Source of the DNA: Paludibaculum fermentans | GTDB taxonomy: Bacteria > Acidobacteriota > Terriglobia > Bryobacterales > Bryobacteraceae | Length of the DNA: 64,000 bases | Assembly: GCF_015277775.1 (NCBI RefSeq) | Contig: NZ_CP063849.1 | Coordinates: forward strand, 1,798,001-1,862,000 | Direction of reading: 5' to 3' | Part shown: positions 52,402 to 64,000 of the stretch, in pieces | Numbering within the stretch: position 1 is the first letter of the stretch | How the letters are laid out: the number at the start of each line of letters is the position of its first letter | The notes under the pieces: generated by a model | What the model saw: only the letters and a program-made list of their open reading frames with translations | What the model was told of the DNA's origin: nothing | The model's database searches: none | Translations under genes and position numbers: made by a program

Positions 52402-53387
52402 TAATTCGATTGTAGCGGGGCCGGGAAGGCGGCTGGCGCGGCGGCCGGGCGGGGCCGGCTCCAGAGGGTCCGCAGGGAGACGAGGGAGCCCTGGCGCTGC
52501 ACCAGAACCCGATCGGTCCAGCGCGAACCGTCGGACTGGCGGCTGAAGACGGAGAGGACGTCGGCGGTGATGCGCCGCCCGCGGGGCTGGCGGTAAGCGG
52601 GCATGGCGAGGACGCGGCTGATGCCGTGATCCCGCACCTCTTCGACGAATTCACAGAACGTACATGCGTTTGTGACATTCAGTAGCACGTTGGGCTCGCA
52701 GCCGTGACGGTCACCGCCGGCTACGGCGGGCAGGCCGCTTTCGCGCGCCCAGCGCAGGACCTGGCGGTTGTCGCTCCAGGGGCGCAGGCCGTTCAGCTCC
52801 AGGGCGTGGATCCAGGGCCGGTGCTGGCGGAGGAACTCGCGGGCGGCCCGCTGGTGCTCGCCGGGCGGCAGGCCCTTCTCATCCCACAGGGGGTGGTTGA
52901 AGACGATCAGGACGGACGGATCCTCGGCCAACCAGTCGAGGATGCCGGGCAGCTCCCGGACGTCAGGACGGGCCGTGTAGCGGGCCAGGAACCGCATGCG
53001 CTCGGCCGCGCGGCGCGGCGGCAGGTTGTGGAGGCCCAGGTGGAAGAATGTCGGCCCCCAGGGCACGGTCCATTCGACGCTGACGGGCACGTCGCGGCTG
53101 CCGGGCTGGGTGCGCAGCAGCAGGGGCGCGTCGATGTTGTCGTGGTCAGTGATCGAGACCAGCGGCAGCAGGCCGAGGCTCTCGATCTGGGCGCGCTCCA
53201 GTTGCAGGGCGGGCGCGGCGGCCAGCGGAGGGGTCCACCAGAGGCCGCGAAACAGGGCCGCGATGCTGCGGACGTGGTCGAGGCGTTCGACCGAATGCGA
53301 AGTGTGGCTGTGAAGGGAGACGGCCGCGCGGAAGGCGCGAAGCCGGGGGGAAGTGGGTCGGGCGATGATCTGCGTAGAGTGCGGCAT
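52401..53387 (-). CDS. PHP-domain phosphoesterase-like protein
   Basis: 328 residues. SLHSHTSHS (H-x-H) and SITDHDNIDAP are metal-binding motifs of the PHP domain, followed by VFNHPLWDE and GGDRHGCEPN. The domain is a trinuclear-metal hydrolase active on phosphates; the C-terminus ends in Arg/Pro-rich sequence. Substrate unknown. Coupled with the downstream LolA-like gene. Confidence 0.82.
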   Translation of the reverse strand: MPHSTQIIARPTSPRLRAFRAAVSLHSHTSHSVERLDHVRSIAALFRGLWWTPPLAAAPALQLERAQIESLGLLPLVSITDHDNIDAPLLLRTQPGSRDVPVSVEWTVPWGPTFFHLGLHNLPPRRAAERMRFLARYTARPDVRELPGILDWLAEDPSVLIVFNHPLWDEKGLPPGEHQRAAREFLRQHRPWIHALELNGLRPWSDNRQVLRWARESGLPAVAGGDRHGCEPNVLLNVTNACTFCEFVEEVRDHGISRVLAMPAYRQPRGRRITADVLSVFSRQSDGSRWTDRVLVQRQGSLVSLRTLWSRPRPAAAPAAFPAPLQSN

Positions 53388-53490
53388 GGCGGTTTCTTCC
53401 GCGGTCGCACCCAGGGTGACCGGGCTGGATGACAGCCCGATGCACCCTTTATGAATTCTCAGTCAAACAGGATGACTGGCAAATGTTTGA

Positions 53491-55035
<1,545 letters not shown>

Positions 55036-55052
55036 GTTGGGAAAAGTAAAAA

Positions 55053-55094
55053 GGCCCGCCGCTGCCCATGCCTTGGCATGGCTGGCGGCGGGCC
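55053..55094 (-). terminator. Strong terminator of the acyP-rplI operon
   Basis: Stem GGCCCGCCGC (55053-55062) pairs with GCGGCGGGCC at the other side; an internal pair around CATGCCTTGGCATG extends it. On the minus strand it is followed by TTTTTACTTT. It lies 15 bases after the rplI stop. Confidence 0.9.
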
Positions 55095-55108
55095 CGCTGA
55101 ACGGGAAG

Positions 55109-55564
55109 CTACTGAGCTTCTTCTTCCTTGTTCACCGACAGGCTGACCTCGGCGGTCACCTCGCGGTGGAGCTTGATGGCGATCTTGTGCTCGCCCAGGG
55201 TCTTGATGGGAGCGTCGAGCTGGATCTTCTTGCGGTCGATCTGGTAGCCCTGCTTCTCAAGCAGATCGGCGATGTCCTTGGCTGTGACGGAACCGAACAG
55301 GACGTCCGATTCGCCGGCCTTCTGGGTCGACGTGAGCTTGAGCGCGCCCAGCAGGTTGGCCAATTCCGTGGCCGAAGCCTTGTCCTTGGCTTCACGGCGG
55401 AGAGCCGCGTCGCGTTCCTGGGCAACGATGTTCTTGTTGGATTCAGTGGCGGCGACGGCCAGCTTCTTGGGCAGCAGGAAGTTGCGGGCGTAACCCGACG
55501 TGACCTTCACGACCTGCCCACGCTGACCGAGCTTTTCTACGTCTTCGCGGAGGATGACATCCAT
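55109..55564 (-). CDS. rplI: 50S ribosomal protein L9
   Basis: 151 residues: the N-domain [21 protein letters not shown] and [15 protein letters not shown] (invariant L9 motif), a connecting helix and the C-domain ending [13 protein letters not shown]. Binds 23S rRNA near the L1 stalk. It begins 5 bases after the rpsR stop and ends the operon. Confidence 0.97.
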   Translation of the reverse strand: MDVILREDVEKLGQRGQVVKVTSGYARNFLLPKKLAVAATESNKNIVAQERDAALRREAKDKASATELANLLGALKLTSTQKAGESDVLFGSVTAKDIADLLEKQGYQIDRKKIQLDAPIKTLGEHKIAIKLHREVTAEVSLSVNKEEEAQ

Positions 55565-55569
55565 GGGCG

Positions 55570-55884
55570 TTATCTCTCCCTCTCGTTGCCGCCCGCGAAG
55601 GGCAGCAGCGCGATGTTGCGGGCCAGCTTGATGGCCTCGGTGATGCGGCGCTGGTTCTGGGCGTTCAGGCCGGAGATGCGGCGGGGTACGATCTTACCGC
55701 GCTCCGTGATGAACTGAGACAGCAGCCGGGTGTCCTTGTAGTCGATGTAATCGATCTTCTCGATACAGATACGATCGACCTTTTTGCGGCGGAAATACTG
55801 GCGCTTACCCGTGGCGATGGCCTTGTCGGTACCGGTCGGCCTCTGGGAAGCGGCGATGGGGCGTCCACCCTTTTGTTCAGCCAT
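55570..55884 (-). CDS. rpsR: 30S ribosomal protein S18
   Basis: 104 residues, somewhat longer than the family because of a low-complexity N-terminus ([16 protein letters not shown]). The core [21 protein letters not shown] and [18 protein letters not shown] is diagnostic. S18 pairs with S6 on the 30S platform. It lies 21 bases after rpsF. Confidence 0.97.
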   Translation of the reverse strand: MAEQKGGRPIAASQRPTGTDKAIATGKRQYFRRKKVDRICIEKIDYIDYKDTRLLSQFITERGKIVPRRISGLNAQNQRRITEAIKLARNIALLPFAGGNERER

Positions 55885-55905
55885 GGTGATTTATGCCTCC
55901 TGTTC

Positions 55906-56433
55906 CTATTCCTGAGTCTCGGTCACAACAGCGGCTTCGGGCGCCGGGGCGACAACTGCTTCGGCAGGAGCCGGAGCGGCAACCACGGCTTCGGCAGGCG
56001 CCGGAGCACCCGGCATGGGCGCACCCGGAGTGGCGGAGGCAGCGGGAGCGGCAGGCATCGCGGCGGTCGGCGCCGGACGTTCCACCACGGGACGGCGCTT
56101 GGCGCGCTTTTCGCGCTGCTTCGTCCGCTTCTCCAGCTTCTTCAGCTTCTCGTCGATGCGCACGGTGATCCACTTCATCACCAGATCGGTCACGCGCATG
56201 CGGCGTTCCACTTCCTTCACCGTCGCGGCTTCCGCCGAGAACTGGATCAGGGTGTAGAACCCTTCGTTGCGCTTGTTCACGCGGTAGGCGAGCCTGCGCA
56301 CGCCCCACTTGTCCACCTTGTCGATGGTCCCGCCGGCGGAAGTGATTACCTGCTTGACTTGCTCAATGTAGGCATCAATTTCTTCCTCGGTCACGTCGGG
56401 ACGAACGATGAAGAGCTCTTCGTAGATCCTCAT
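55906..56433 (-). CDS. rpsF: 30S ribosomal protein S6, extended C-terminus
   Basis: 175 residues, about 70 more than usual. The ribosomal domain ([23 protein letters not shown] and [20 protein letters not shown]) is complete; after it comes a basic stretch and a long Ala/Pro/Val tail (about 125-175) of repeated [12 protein letters not shown] type. Such low-complexity S6 tails occur in other phyla. The start overlaps the pth stop by 4 bases. Confidence 0.95.
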   Translation of the reverse strand: MRIYEELFIVRPDVTEEEIDAYIEQVKQVITSAGGTIDKVDKWGVRRLAYRVNKRNEGFYTLIQFSAEAATVKEVERRMRVTDLVMKWITVRIDEKLKKLEKRTKQREKRAKRRPVVERPAPTAAMPAAPAASATPGAPMPGAPAPAEAVVAAPAPAEAVVAPAPEAAVVTETQE

Positions 56434-57032
56434 TCTTCCTCTCTTATTGGCCCCTGGGCGCGGCGGTTGTAAGCCGCCATGGCCTTATCGACGCCCTGGG
56501 CGATAATGGACTCCACTGCCGTGCTTGCGGCATCCAGCAGCTCATCCAGTTCCTTCATCTGCGCGCTCTTAAACGGAGCGAGCACGAACCGTGCAGCATC
56601 GCTCACCGGATGGTCCGGACGGATACCCAACCGCAAGCGGGTAAATTCGTCCGTGCCCAGACACCGTATGACATCCTTGACGCCATTGTGTCCCCCGGCC
56701 GAGCCTCTGGGCCGGACCCGCACGTGAGTCCACGGCAGATCCAACTCATCAAACACCAGAATCAGGCGGTCCGGCTTCAGGCTGTATTTTTCCAACAGGC
56801 CCTTCACCGACTGTCCGCTGAGATTCATGAACGTCTGGGGCTTGGCCAGCAGAGCCGGCTTGCCTTCCAACGTCCCGAAACCGACCACCGCCCGGCATTC
56901 CAGCCGGCTGAGGCGGATCGAATGGCGCGCGGCCAGACGGTCCAGCGACAGAAACCCGAGATTATGGGGTGTCTGTTCATACTCGGGACCAGGGTTGCCC
57001 AGCCCCACCACCAAAATCTCCGGATCCGGCAT
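56430..57032 (-). CDS. pth: Peptidyl-tRNA hydrolase
   Basis: 200 residues. [24 protein letters not shown] contains the catalytic His and Asn, then [12 protein letters not shown] and [23 protein letters not shown]. It frees tRNA from stalled peptidyl-tRNA. It is coupled to rpsF by a 4-base overlap. Confidence 0.97.
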   Translation of the reverse strand: MPDPEILVVGLGNPGPEYEQTPHNLGFLSLDRLAARHSIRLSRLECRAVVGFGTLEGKPALLAKPQTFMNLSGQSVKGLLEKYSLKPDRLILVFDELDLPWTHVRVRPRGSAGGHNGVKDVIRCLGTDEFTRLRLGIRPDHPVSDAARFVLAPFKSAQMKELDELLDAASTAVESIIAQGVDKAMAAYNRRAQGPIREEE

Positions 57033-57116
57033 TCTGCTTTCGACTCAAGGCGGCTGCCCCGGCGAGCGGAACCTTGCGGATCCAATCGCCGGAGCATCAA
57101 TACCCGGTTGGGCGGC

Positions 57117-57794
57117 TTACTTCTTCTTCTTCGCGTCGGCCGCCGGCGCTGCTTCGTCTTCCTTCTTGCCCTTCTTGATCACTTCGGGCTCGGCAGTCTT
57201 GGCTGCGTCTTCCTCAGTGGTCTCCGCGCCGCCACGAGCCGCGACAACGTGGGAAACGACCTGATCGGCCGCGTTCACCAGCTTCATCGAACCCGTGAGG
57301 GGCAGATCGCTGGCGCGCAACGCGTCACCCAGCATCAGGTGCGTTACGTCGATATCGAACTTCTCCGGAATGTCGTCCGGCAAGCACTCGATCTCGATTT
57401 CACGGGACACGATCTCGTGCAGGCCACCCTGGGCCTTAACGCCCTTGGGATCGCCCAGCGGATGGACCGGAACTTTGACCCGGAGCCGCTTGTTGAGATC
57501 GATGCGCAGCATGTCCACATGAAGCAGGTTGTTCTTCACGGGATCGTGCTGCCAGTCGACCACCATCACGGGCGTGCTTTCCACACCAGAGATGTCGACG
57601 TTGAAGATCGTGTTGACGCCCGAACCGGAGTGCAGAATTTTGTTCACTTCCTTGGGGCTGACCGTCACGGCCACGGCGTCTTTGCCGGTGCCATACACCA
57701 CGGCGGGGATTCGCTGCTGGACCCGCAGCCGCCGGGCCTCGTTCTTGCCCCGCGACGAGCGGGGTTCGGCGGCAATGGTGATGTCCTTTCGCAT
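57117..57794 (-). CDS. rplY: 50S ribosomal protein L25/CTC family
   Basis: 225 residues: the two-domain CTC-type L25, with an N-terminal 5S rRNA-binding domain (AAEPRSSRGKNEARRLRVQQ and VNTIFNVDISG), a beta C-terminal TL5-like domain, and a Lys/Glu-rich tail ending PAADAKKKK. It is 18 bases downstream of prs. Confidence 0.95.
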   Translation of the reverse strand: MRKDITIAAEPRSSRGKNEARRLRVQQRIPAVVYGTGKDAVAVTVSPKEVNKILHSGSGVNTIFNVDISGVESTPVMVVDWQHDPVKNNLLHVDMLRIDLNKRLRVKVPVHPLGDPKGVKAQGGLHEIVSREIEIECLPDDIPEKFDIDVTHLMLGDALRASDLPLTGSMKLVNAADQVVSHVVAARGGAETTEEDAAKTAEPEVIKKGKKEDEAAPAADAKKKK

Positions 57795-57811
57795 ATTACG
57801 CTCCTATCGAT

Positions 57812-58761
<950 letters not shown>

Positions 58762-58762
<1 letters not shown>

Positions 58763-59703
58763 TACGCGTACCGGCTTTGGGGAGGCCATGTATGTTCTAA
58801 TGCGTGTTCTCGCAGGCTCCGCCACAAACGCGCGCGATATTGCACGCGCGTCAACATTGTCGTCGAGAAAACCTTGAGAGGCTCCGTGTGAAACTGCGGA
58901 AGGGCTCCCTGAAGCTTGGCCTGGTTTGGAAACACCCCGAAGAGTGCTGCCCCGCTGCCGGAGAGCCGTGCAACATGAGCCCCAAGCCGTTCGAGTTTTC
59001 TCCGCCATCGTTTCAGCTCCGGATGAAGCTGAAAGACAGCTACCTCGAAATCGTTCTCCGCGTCAGACGCAAGATACGCCTGCCAGACAAACGACTGGAA
59101 AGTATTTAGTTTAGGGGACGCGGCGGGTGAAGTCAACGTGGGGCGTCCGAGGGCTTTAAAGGCTTCGGGGGTCGACACATGAATGGGCGGCGCCAGCACG
59201 ATCATGGGCTGCGGTTTGGGCTCCGGCAGAGGGTAGAGCTCTTCGCCGCGGCCCAGGCCCAAGGCCGCTCCGCCCACCAGGAAAAACGGGACGTCGCTGC
59301 CGAGTTCCGCGCCCATCTCCATCAAATCAGGTAGGTTGGTGTTTTTGCCGGTCAGCGCGGGCAGCGCCAGCAGGACGGCCGCCGCATCACTGGACCCGCC
59401 GCCCAGGCCGCCGCCCATCGGCACCTGCTTCTTCAGGCGCATGCTGAGCCGTCCGCGGACCTTCCTGCGCTCGAAGAAAAGGCGAGCAGCGCGCGTCACC
59501 AGGTTGTTGTCGATGGCCAGCGCGTCGTCGAGTTCCACCACCGCGCCCTTGCCCGGAGTGAACTTGAAATCGATGGTGTCGTGCAGTCCGATGGTCTGGA
59601 AGACGGTCCGGAGTTCGTGGAAGCCGTCCGGCCGTTTATACAGTACCTTTAGGCTCAGGTTTACCTTGGCGTAGGCCCGGACCGTGGCTGATCGGGAAGA
59701 CAC
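58762..59703 (-). CDS. ispE: 4-diphosphocytidyl-2-C-methyl-D-erythritol kinase
   Basis: 313 residues. [22 protein letters not shown], the GHMP loop [20 protein letters not shown] and [12 protein letters not shown] are diagnostic. It phosphorylates CDP-ME in the non-mevalonate isoprenoid pathway. It starts one base after the apt stop and ends overlapping the prs start (TAATG). Confidence 0.96.
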
Positions 59704-59704
59704 G

Positions 59705-60220
59705 TTAGTAGTGCAGCACCGAGTAGACTTCCCTGCCCTCGAGCTTCGTCTTCCCGTTCAGGAAGTCGAGTTCGATGAGGAAGCCCAGACCCAGCACCTG
59801 CCCGCCCAGCCGCTCAATGAGTTGGGCGACCGCCGACGCCGTGCCGCCGGTGGCGAGCACGTCATCAATGATCAATACTTTCATGCCCGGCTGGATCGCA
59901 TCCTTATGGACCTGCAGCTTGTCGGTGCCGTATTCGAGGGCATATTCCACGGTCTCGGTCTCGGCCGGCAGTTTACCCGGCTTGCGCACCGGAACGAAGC
60001 CGGCGCCCAGGGCATAAGCGATCGCTGGAGCGAAGAAGAAGCCGCGGGCTTCAATCCCGACCACCACGTCGACCTGGATGCCTTCATAGCGGGCCTTGAG
60101 CGCGTCGATGGTGGCCTTCCAACCCTCGGGATCCTTCAGCAGAGTCGTGATGTCGAAGAAATTGATCCCGGGCTTGGGGAAGTCCGGCACTTCGCGGATG
60201 AGTGACTTCAAATCGGTCAT
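59705..60220 (-). CDS. apt: Adenine phosphoribosyltransferase
   Basis: 171 residues: [44 protein letters not shown], and the PRPP loop [16 protein letters not shown]. It salvages adenine to AMP. Second gene of the operon after acyP. Confidence 0.97.
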   Translation of the reverse strand: MTDLKSLIREVPDFPKPGINFFDITTLLKDPEGWKATIDALKARYEGIQVDVVVGIEARGFFFAPAIAYALGAGFVPVRKPGKLPAETETVEYALEYGTDKLQVHKDAIQPGMKVLIIDDVLATGGTASAVAQLIERLGGQVLGLGFLIELDFLNGKTKLEGREVYSVLHY

Positions 60221-60235
60221 AAGTATGTGCGGAAA

Positions 60236-60538
60236 CTAGTGTTTGATGGAAAACCCATCCGATTGTAGCAGAGGCGCTTCGATCTCCTCGAGGCTGCGCA
60301 CCTCGCCGAATCGGGGCCCCATGCGGAGCCGTCCGCTGTACTCCGCCAACTGAGCGGGGGTACCGGTGGCGTAGCTCTCCACAGCGCCGTCGTCGCGATT
60401 GCGCACCCAACCGGTGACGCCTGCCTGGGCGGCCGCCGTCTGGGCGAAATAACGGTAACCGACGCCCTGTACGCGGCCCTTCACTACATAGAGGCGGGAG
60501 ATTCGCTGTTCGTGGTGTCTTTCTGTCCTGCTTGCCAT
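60236..60538 (-). CDS. acyP: Acylphosphatase
   Basis: 100 residues: LYVVKGRVQGVGYRYFAQ with the catalytic Arg, and GVTGWVRNRDDGAVESYATG with the catalytic Asn. First gene of the operon. It hydrolyses acyl phosphates. Confidence 0.95.
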   Translation of the reverse strand: MASRTERHHEQRISRLYVVKGRVQGVGYRYFAQTAAAQAGVTGWVRNRDDGAVESYATGTPAQLAEYSGRLRMGPRFGEVRSLEEIEAPLLQSDGFSIKH

Positions 60539-60558
60539 GCTACATTCATTATCCGTAG

Positions 60559-61212
60559 GTGTTCCATCCGCTCCAACTCGTGCCTCACCGGACCCGGCCG
60601 AAGCTGATGTGGCCGGTCGCCCTGATCGCCTGCGGACTCGCTTTGGCGCTCACCTGGCAGGGCTTCGAGTTAAAGTCGAAGTCCGCACCGCAAGGCATTG
60701 TCAGCTTGGAACTTGCCTCTTCCGGCAAGGCTGTGCAAACAATCCTCGACGAGTGGCGCGGCGACCATCCGGGCATCTCGATGGAAGACAATCTGGACAA
60801 GATGGTCCAGGCGGTACCCAAGGGGAAAGACGAACTGGCGCTGCGGCTCACCATGTTTGACTTTATCTTCCTGTTGGCCTACGCGACGGCGCTGAGCATG
60901 TCGTGCGTGTGGCTGGCGCGGCGCGCGGGATTGGCGGCGCTGGGCACCGGATTGGGTTGGGCCATCTGGCTGGGCGCGCTGCTGGATGCGGTGGAGAATA
61001 CGCTGCTGCTGCGGCAGATGAACGGCGCCACGGAGAACTCCACGGCGCTGGCCACCCTGTGCTGTGCGCTCGGCAAGTTCGCCATTTTCCTGGCGGCACT
61101 GGGCTTCACGAGCTACGCTCTCTGGAAAACGGACAGCAAGGTTCTGGGCGGGTTGTTCGCCTTGGTCTGGATCGCTACGCTGTATAGCGTCGTGGCTGCC
61201 CTTTTGATGTAA
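60559..61212 (+). CDS. Four-span membrane protein of unknown function
   Basis: 217 residues from a GTG; an ATG 16 codons later (60607, MWPVALIACGLALAL) may be the true start. Four hydrophobic segments: about 17-33, 98-118, 128-145 and 167-215. Between the first two lies a soluble part of about 65 residues with LASSGKAVQTILDEWRGD. It looks like a small uncharacterised Acidobacterial membrane protein; no family is recognised. It is divergent from acyP and 27 bases from hemB. Confidence 0.7.
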   Translation: MFHPLQLVPHRTRPKLMWPVALIACGLALALTWQGFELKSKSAPQGIVSLELASSGKAVQTILDEWRGDHPGISMEDNLDKMVQAVPKGKDELALRLTMFDFIFLLAYATALSMSCVWLARRAGLAALGTGLGWAIWLGALLDAVENTLLLRQMNGATENSTALATLCCALGKFAIFLAALGFTSYALWKTDSKVLGGLFALVWIATLYSVVAALLM

Positions 61213-61239
61213 AGGGCGGATTGCAGAGTCTGGGCTAAG

Positions 61240-62226
61240 ATGGCAATTGAGCCTATGCCCTTCCCCATTCAACGTCCCCGCCGGCTTCGATCGTCTGAGT
61301 CCATGCGCCGCCTGGTGCGCGAGACCATTCTGGAGCCAGCCGACTTCATCCTGCCTTTGTTCGCCGTGGAAGGCGAGGGCATCCGCAAAGAGATCAGCTC
61401 GATGCCGGGCAACTACCAGTTATCGATAGAGGAGATCGTCAAGGAGTGCGAGGAATGCGCAGCCCTCGGGATCGGCGGAGTGATCCTGTTCGGGATTCCG
61501 GACCACAAGGACGAGGAAGCCTCCGGGGCGTATGACGATGAGGGCATCGTGCAGCGAACGGTGCGGGCGATCAAGCGGTCGGTGCCGAACCTGCTGGTGG
61601 TGACCGACGTCTGCAACTGCGAGTACACGAGCCACGGGCACTGCGGGAAGATCGTCGACGGCGATGTGGATAACGATATCTCGTTAGGCTGGCTGGCGGC
61701 GGCAGCGGTCTCCCACGCGCGCGCCGGAGCGGACATCGTGGCGCCGTCCGACATGATGGATGGACGGGTGGGCGCGATCCGCGCTGGTTTGGACCAGGCC
61801 GGTTTTCCGAAAGTGCCGATTTTGAGCTACGCCGCCAAGTACGCCAGCGTGTTTTACGGACCGTTCCGGGAGGCGGCCGAATCCGCTCCGCAATTTGGGG
61901 ATCGCCGCAGTTACCAGATGGATCCGCCGAATGCGCTGGAGGCGATGCGGGAAATTGCACTCGACCTGGAAGAGGGCGCGGATATGATCATGGTCAAGCC
62001 GGCGATGCCCTATCTCGACATCATCCGGATGGCCAAAGATCGCTTCGATGTGCCGCTGGCCGCTTATCAGGTTTCCGGGGAATTCAGCATGATCATGGCC
62101 GCGGCGCGAAATGGGTGGATCGACGAACAGCGGGCGATGATGGAATCTTTGGTGGGGATCCGGAGGGCGGGCGCCGACTTCATTTTGACGTATTTTGCAA
62201 AACCGGCGGCACGTCTGCTGGGCTGA
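61240..62226 (+). CDS. hemB: Delta-aminolevulinic acid dehydratase (porphobilinogen synthase)
   Basis: 328 residues. Zinc site [13 protein letters not shown] with three Cys, the Schiff-base lysines in [16 protein letters not shown] and [13 protein letters not shown], and the terminal [15 protein letters not shown]. It joins two 5-aminolevulinates to porphobilinogen, an early step of tetrapyrrole synthesis. It is a Cys-rich (zinc-dependent) type. A bidirectional terminator follows. Confidence 0.97.
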   Translation: MAIEPMPFPIQRPRRLRSSESMRRLVRETILEPADFILPLFAVEGEGIRKEISSMPGNYQLSIEEIVKECEECAALGIGGVILFGIPDHKDEEASGAYDDEGIVQRTVRAIKRSVPNLLVVTDVCNCEYTSHGHCGKIVDGDVDNDISLGWLAAAAVSHARAGADIVAPSDMMDGRVGAIRAGLDQAGFPKVPILSYAAKYASVFYGPFREAAESAPQFGDRRSYQMDPPNALEAMREIALDLEEGADMIMVKPAMPYLDIIRMAKDRFDVPLAAYQVSGEFSMIMAAARNGWIDEQRAMMESLVGIRRAGADFILTYFAKPAARLLG

Positions 62227-62240
62227 GTTTTACAAAGTAA

Positions 62241-62273
62241 AAAGGCTCCCTCCGCCAGGCGAAGGGAGCCTTT
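62241..62273. terminator. Bidirectional terminator between hemB and the PEP-CTERM gene
   Basis: A perfect 11-bp inverted repeat AAAGGCTCCCT / AGGGAGCCTTT; the T-rich flank can serve hemB on + and the PEP-CTERM gene on -. Confidence 0.85.
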
Positions 62274-62296
62274 CATGTTGAACTGAGCAGGAATGA

Positions 62297-62851
62297 TCAG
62301 GCAGACTTGCGGCGGCGGGCGAAGCCGATCAAACCGAGCAGACCGGCGCCCATGAGGCCCCAGGTGGACGGTTCGGGAACAGCTTCGATCGTCACAGTGG
62401 CGCTGTTCAGCTTGCCACCGGTGATGCCCGTGAGCCAACCCAGCGACGTTTTGAAGAGGCCCGTGGGCGCGATCGCCGCGTTCAGAGCCGGGAACTCGAA
62501 ATCACCATTGGTGAAAGCGCTGTTCGCGGCGTGATTGAACGAGCCCTGCGCCACCACGACGTCGACGGTCGTGGCACCCTGCGTGTACAGCACCAACTTG
62601 ATGGGACCACTGTTTGCGCCAGTGACATCCAGCCAGAAGGTGATCTTCGAAATGTTGAGCGGGATCGTAACGAACGGATCGTTCGAAAAATCCCAGTTGA
62701 TATCGTAGGTGTCGCCGGCGGTGAGCGATGTCAGGCCCATCGTTGCCGAGCACACATTTCCGACACACGTTGATGCCGGTGCAAACAAGTTAACAGTTGC
62801 AGCGGATGAAACCGCGGCACCCAGGACGAACAGCAGTACTAATTTCTTCAA
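62297..62851 (-). CDS. PEP-CTERM sorting domain protein
   Basis: 184 residues with a TTG start preceded by GGAGGAGAGG, a very strong ribosome site that decides the start (an upstream ATG adds 32 unlike residues). Signal KKLVLLFVLGAAVSSAA, mature beta-rich region with DTYDINWDFSNDPFVTIPL, and the C-terminal PEP-CTERM tripartite tail: VPEPSTWGLMGAGLLGLIGF and RRRKSA. It should be anchored by exosortase and released to the envelope. No exosortase gene is in view. Confidence 0.93.
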   Translation of the reverse strand: MKKLVLLFVLGAAVSSAATVNLFAPASTCVGNVCSATMGLTSLTAGDTYDINWDFSNDPFVTIPLNISKITFWLDVTGANSGPIKLVLYTQGATTVDVVVAQGSFNHAANSAFTNGDFEFPALNAAIAPTGLFKTSLGWLTGITGGKLNSATVTIEAVPEPSTWGLMGAGLLGLIGFARRRKSA

Positions 62852-63778
62852 TTTAACCTCTCCTCCATAACCCGCAATGCGCCCGAATACAGGTTTCCCG
62901 CGTACAGGGCCACACCTAACCCTATGCAATTCCTTTGATTTGAGCAAGACTATCGAATACGGCGAGCGAACTATCTTTCTACCATATACCTATCGAAGGA
63001 TATGGTACTGCGACACCTACCGCCGTTTCGCACCGAAACCGAAATACAAACAGCGAAGTCGAGGTGGCCGTTGGATTTTGCGGGGCCCGGCACCCAAAAC
63101 TGAATCAGCGTGAAACAATCTGCACTTCGAGGGCAGCTTTGCATCGGGAAGCAACGCCAAGCTCCAGGAAGTACGCGTATCCATAATCAACTGGAGCGGA
63201 TATGAATCGTTCCTATCGGGAGTGGCAGGACGCCGCGCTCAATCGGCGGCCGAACCGAACGGCGAAGTGCGGCGCGGGGTGGACCAGTCATGAAATTTCC
63301 GGACAGCTCACCCTCGAATCGCTGATTCAAGGCACCACTGCCTGGGGGTTCTGAAAAAACCTACACATCCAATGGTGTTGTGGATTTCGTCGGCAGATTG
63401 CGGAGGGTGGCTGGCCCGCCAGCTCGACAGCATTTCAGCGGGTGCGATCCGATGCCGTCCTTCCATGTTGGCCACCAAATTGCGGCGCTCAAGTCTATGA
63501 TTCACCTCTGAATGCGCAGAAATGCGCATAGGACTCTAGATCTAGTCGCAATCTCGGCTTGAGGTTCTTGCGACCTAGCCTCGAGTTGTGGTGGTACACT
63601 AGTCCTATGATCGTCGCGGGTGGCTGTTTTCCGCAAAGTGTTGAATTTCAGACACTTCGGGAGACGTTCCCAGGCGCATCCTATCGAAAGATAGGCTGTG
63701 AGAGTACTCCATAGCTGTAGTATTCTCTCAGAGAAAGTCTTTCGGGACTTTTTCAAGTTTTGAGGAGGAGATTGTTAC
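62852..63778. other. Long intergenic region with hairpins
   Basis: 927 bases with no convincing gene and lower GC than its surroundings. It holds a strong hairpin upstream of the PEP-CTERM gene (62980-63007: TACCATATACCT / AGGATATGGTA), a GAAA-tetraloop hairpin (CCTATC-GAAA-GATAGG, 63680-63695) in the leader of the next gene, and a small stem AAAGTC / GACTTT near 63740. Short frames in it lack family features. Confidence 0.5.
63680..63695 (+). promoter_or_regulatory. GNRA-tetraloop hairpin in leader of secreted-protein gene
   Basis: CCTATC-GAAA-GATAGG, a 6-bp stem with a GAAA tetraloop, about 85 bases before the ATG. Further small stems follow. It could be part of a structured 5' untranslated region, but matches no riboswitch I can name. 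Confidence 0.4.
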
Positions 63779-64000
63779 ATGAGAATTTTGCTTGCGACCG
63801 TAGGCACGGTGCTGCTCAGCACTGCGTCCTTCGCTGCGCCGATTTTTCTGACCGACACGTTTAGCGTCGGCAGCGCCCAGGCCCAGAATGGTAACCTCGG
63901 CAGCCCGATCACCGTGGCGGCATCCCAGAACAACACCCCGATTGCCGGCTACTCACGCACTGTCTTCGTTAAGAAGCTCGGCATCCCGGGCAGCGACCCC
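63779..64000 (+). CDS. Exported protein, N-terminal part (truncated by window end)
   Basis: 74 codons are visible, open to the window edge. MRILLATVGTVLLSTASFAA is a signal peptide; PIFLTDTFSVGSAQAQNGN and SPITVAASQNNTP follow as beta-type sequence like PEP-CTERM proteins of this group. GAGGAGGAG lies 8 bases before the ATG. The C-terminus, where a sorting tail would be, is not in the window. Confidence 0.75.
   Translation, partial: MRILLATVGTVLLSTASFAAPIFLTDTFSVGSAQAQNGNLGSPITVAASQNNTPIAGYSRTVFVKKLGIPGSDP

Noticed and set aside
63308-63529. Small minus-strand frame in the last long gap, considered as a transposase or integrase remnant
   Set aside because: No catalytic motif or inverted repeats were found; it may be chance.

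Overview
This window is a high-GC chromosomal segment from a bacterium most likely of the phylum Acidobacteriota, order Bryobacterales (Solibacter/Paludibaculum-like). The assignment is inferred from gene content: MacB-type permease pairs without their ATPase, a BlaI/M56 pair whose peptidase carries a carboxypeptidase-like domain and a TonB C-terminal domain, a TonB-dependent receptor, a large secreted protein with five putative-Ig repeats and a C-terminal domain I associate with this group, a PEP-CTERM protein, and many secreted hypothetical proteins. No rRNA, tRNA, CRISPR array, prophage or complete insertion sequence was recognised.

Layout. 0-10 kb: the 3' end of an agmatine deiminase gene, a PAS hybrid histidine kinase, a Nudix hydrolase, a FAD oxidoreductase with an internal deletion, an alpha/beta hydrolase, a DedA membrane protein, a GNAT acetyltransferase, and a run of secreted or anchored proteins (NHL propeller, a frameshifted two-repeat protein, fasciclin, a degenerate-MPN membrane protein). 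10-17 kb: two MacB-type permeases, ribE-ribD-ftsY, and a serine beta-lactamase-like hydrolase. 17-24 kb: GIY-YIG and DUF2239 proteins under a clear promoter, a GNAT/YoaP protein, YjbQ, a thermonuclease, a small TonB-C protein, a DUF4434 protein, and BlaI/M56. 23.7-28 kb: a tightly overlapped five-gene operon that looks like hydroxyproline catabolism (epimerase, three D-hydroxyproline dehydrogenase subunits, deaminase).

28-34 kb: a DUF885 protein and a TonB-dependent receptor, separated by repeat-rich intergenic DNA, then an ECF sigma factor/anti-sigma pair. 34-43 kb: a DPM1-GtrA glycosyltransferase, a YdcH-like protein, and a six-gene minus-strand operon (ABC-2 ATPase and permease, TPR protein, MFS transporter, glycosyltransferase, RimI-like acetyltransferase). 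43-54 kb: a HDOD protein, small proteins including a TIMP-like secreted protein, a LamG protein, an M20 peptidase, the giant Ig-repeat protein, a LolA-like protein, a PHP-domain protein and a HEAT/SEC-C protein. 55-60.5 kb: a conserved housekeeping operon, acyP-apt-ispE-prs-rplY-pth-rpsF-rpsR-rplI, ending in a strong terminator. 60.5-64 kb: a membrane protein, hemB, a PEP-CTERM protein, and the start of another secreted protein cut by the window end.

The main novelty is in the non-coding DNA. Four palindromic elements of 81-82 bp share GGGGACGTTC/GAACGTCCCC ends. A second, C-rich hairpin repeat family has four copies, and copies of both families lie together in the 28 and 30 kb gaps. By eye, GC skew of the + strand also changes sign near 36-38 kb regardless of gene direction. 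Other points worth checking are the probable deletion in the FAD oxidoreductase, a degenerate JAMM/MPN protein, a TIMP-like protein predicted to mature at Cys-x-Cys, and an almost ideal promoter overlapped by direct repeats upstream of the DUF2239 gene.
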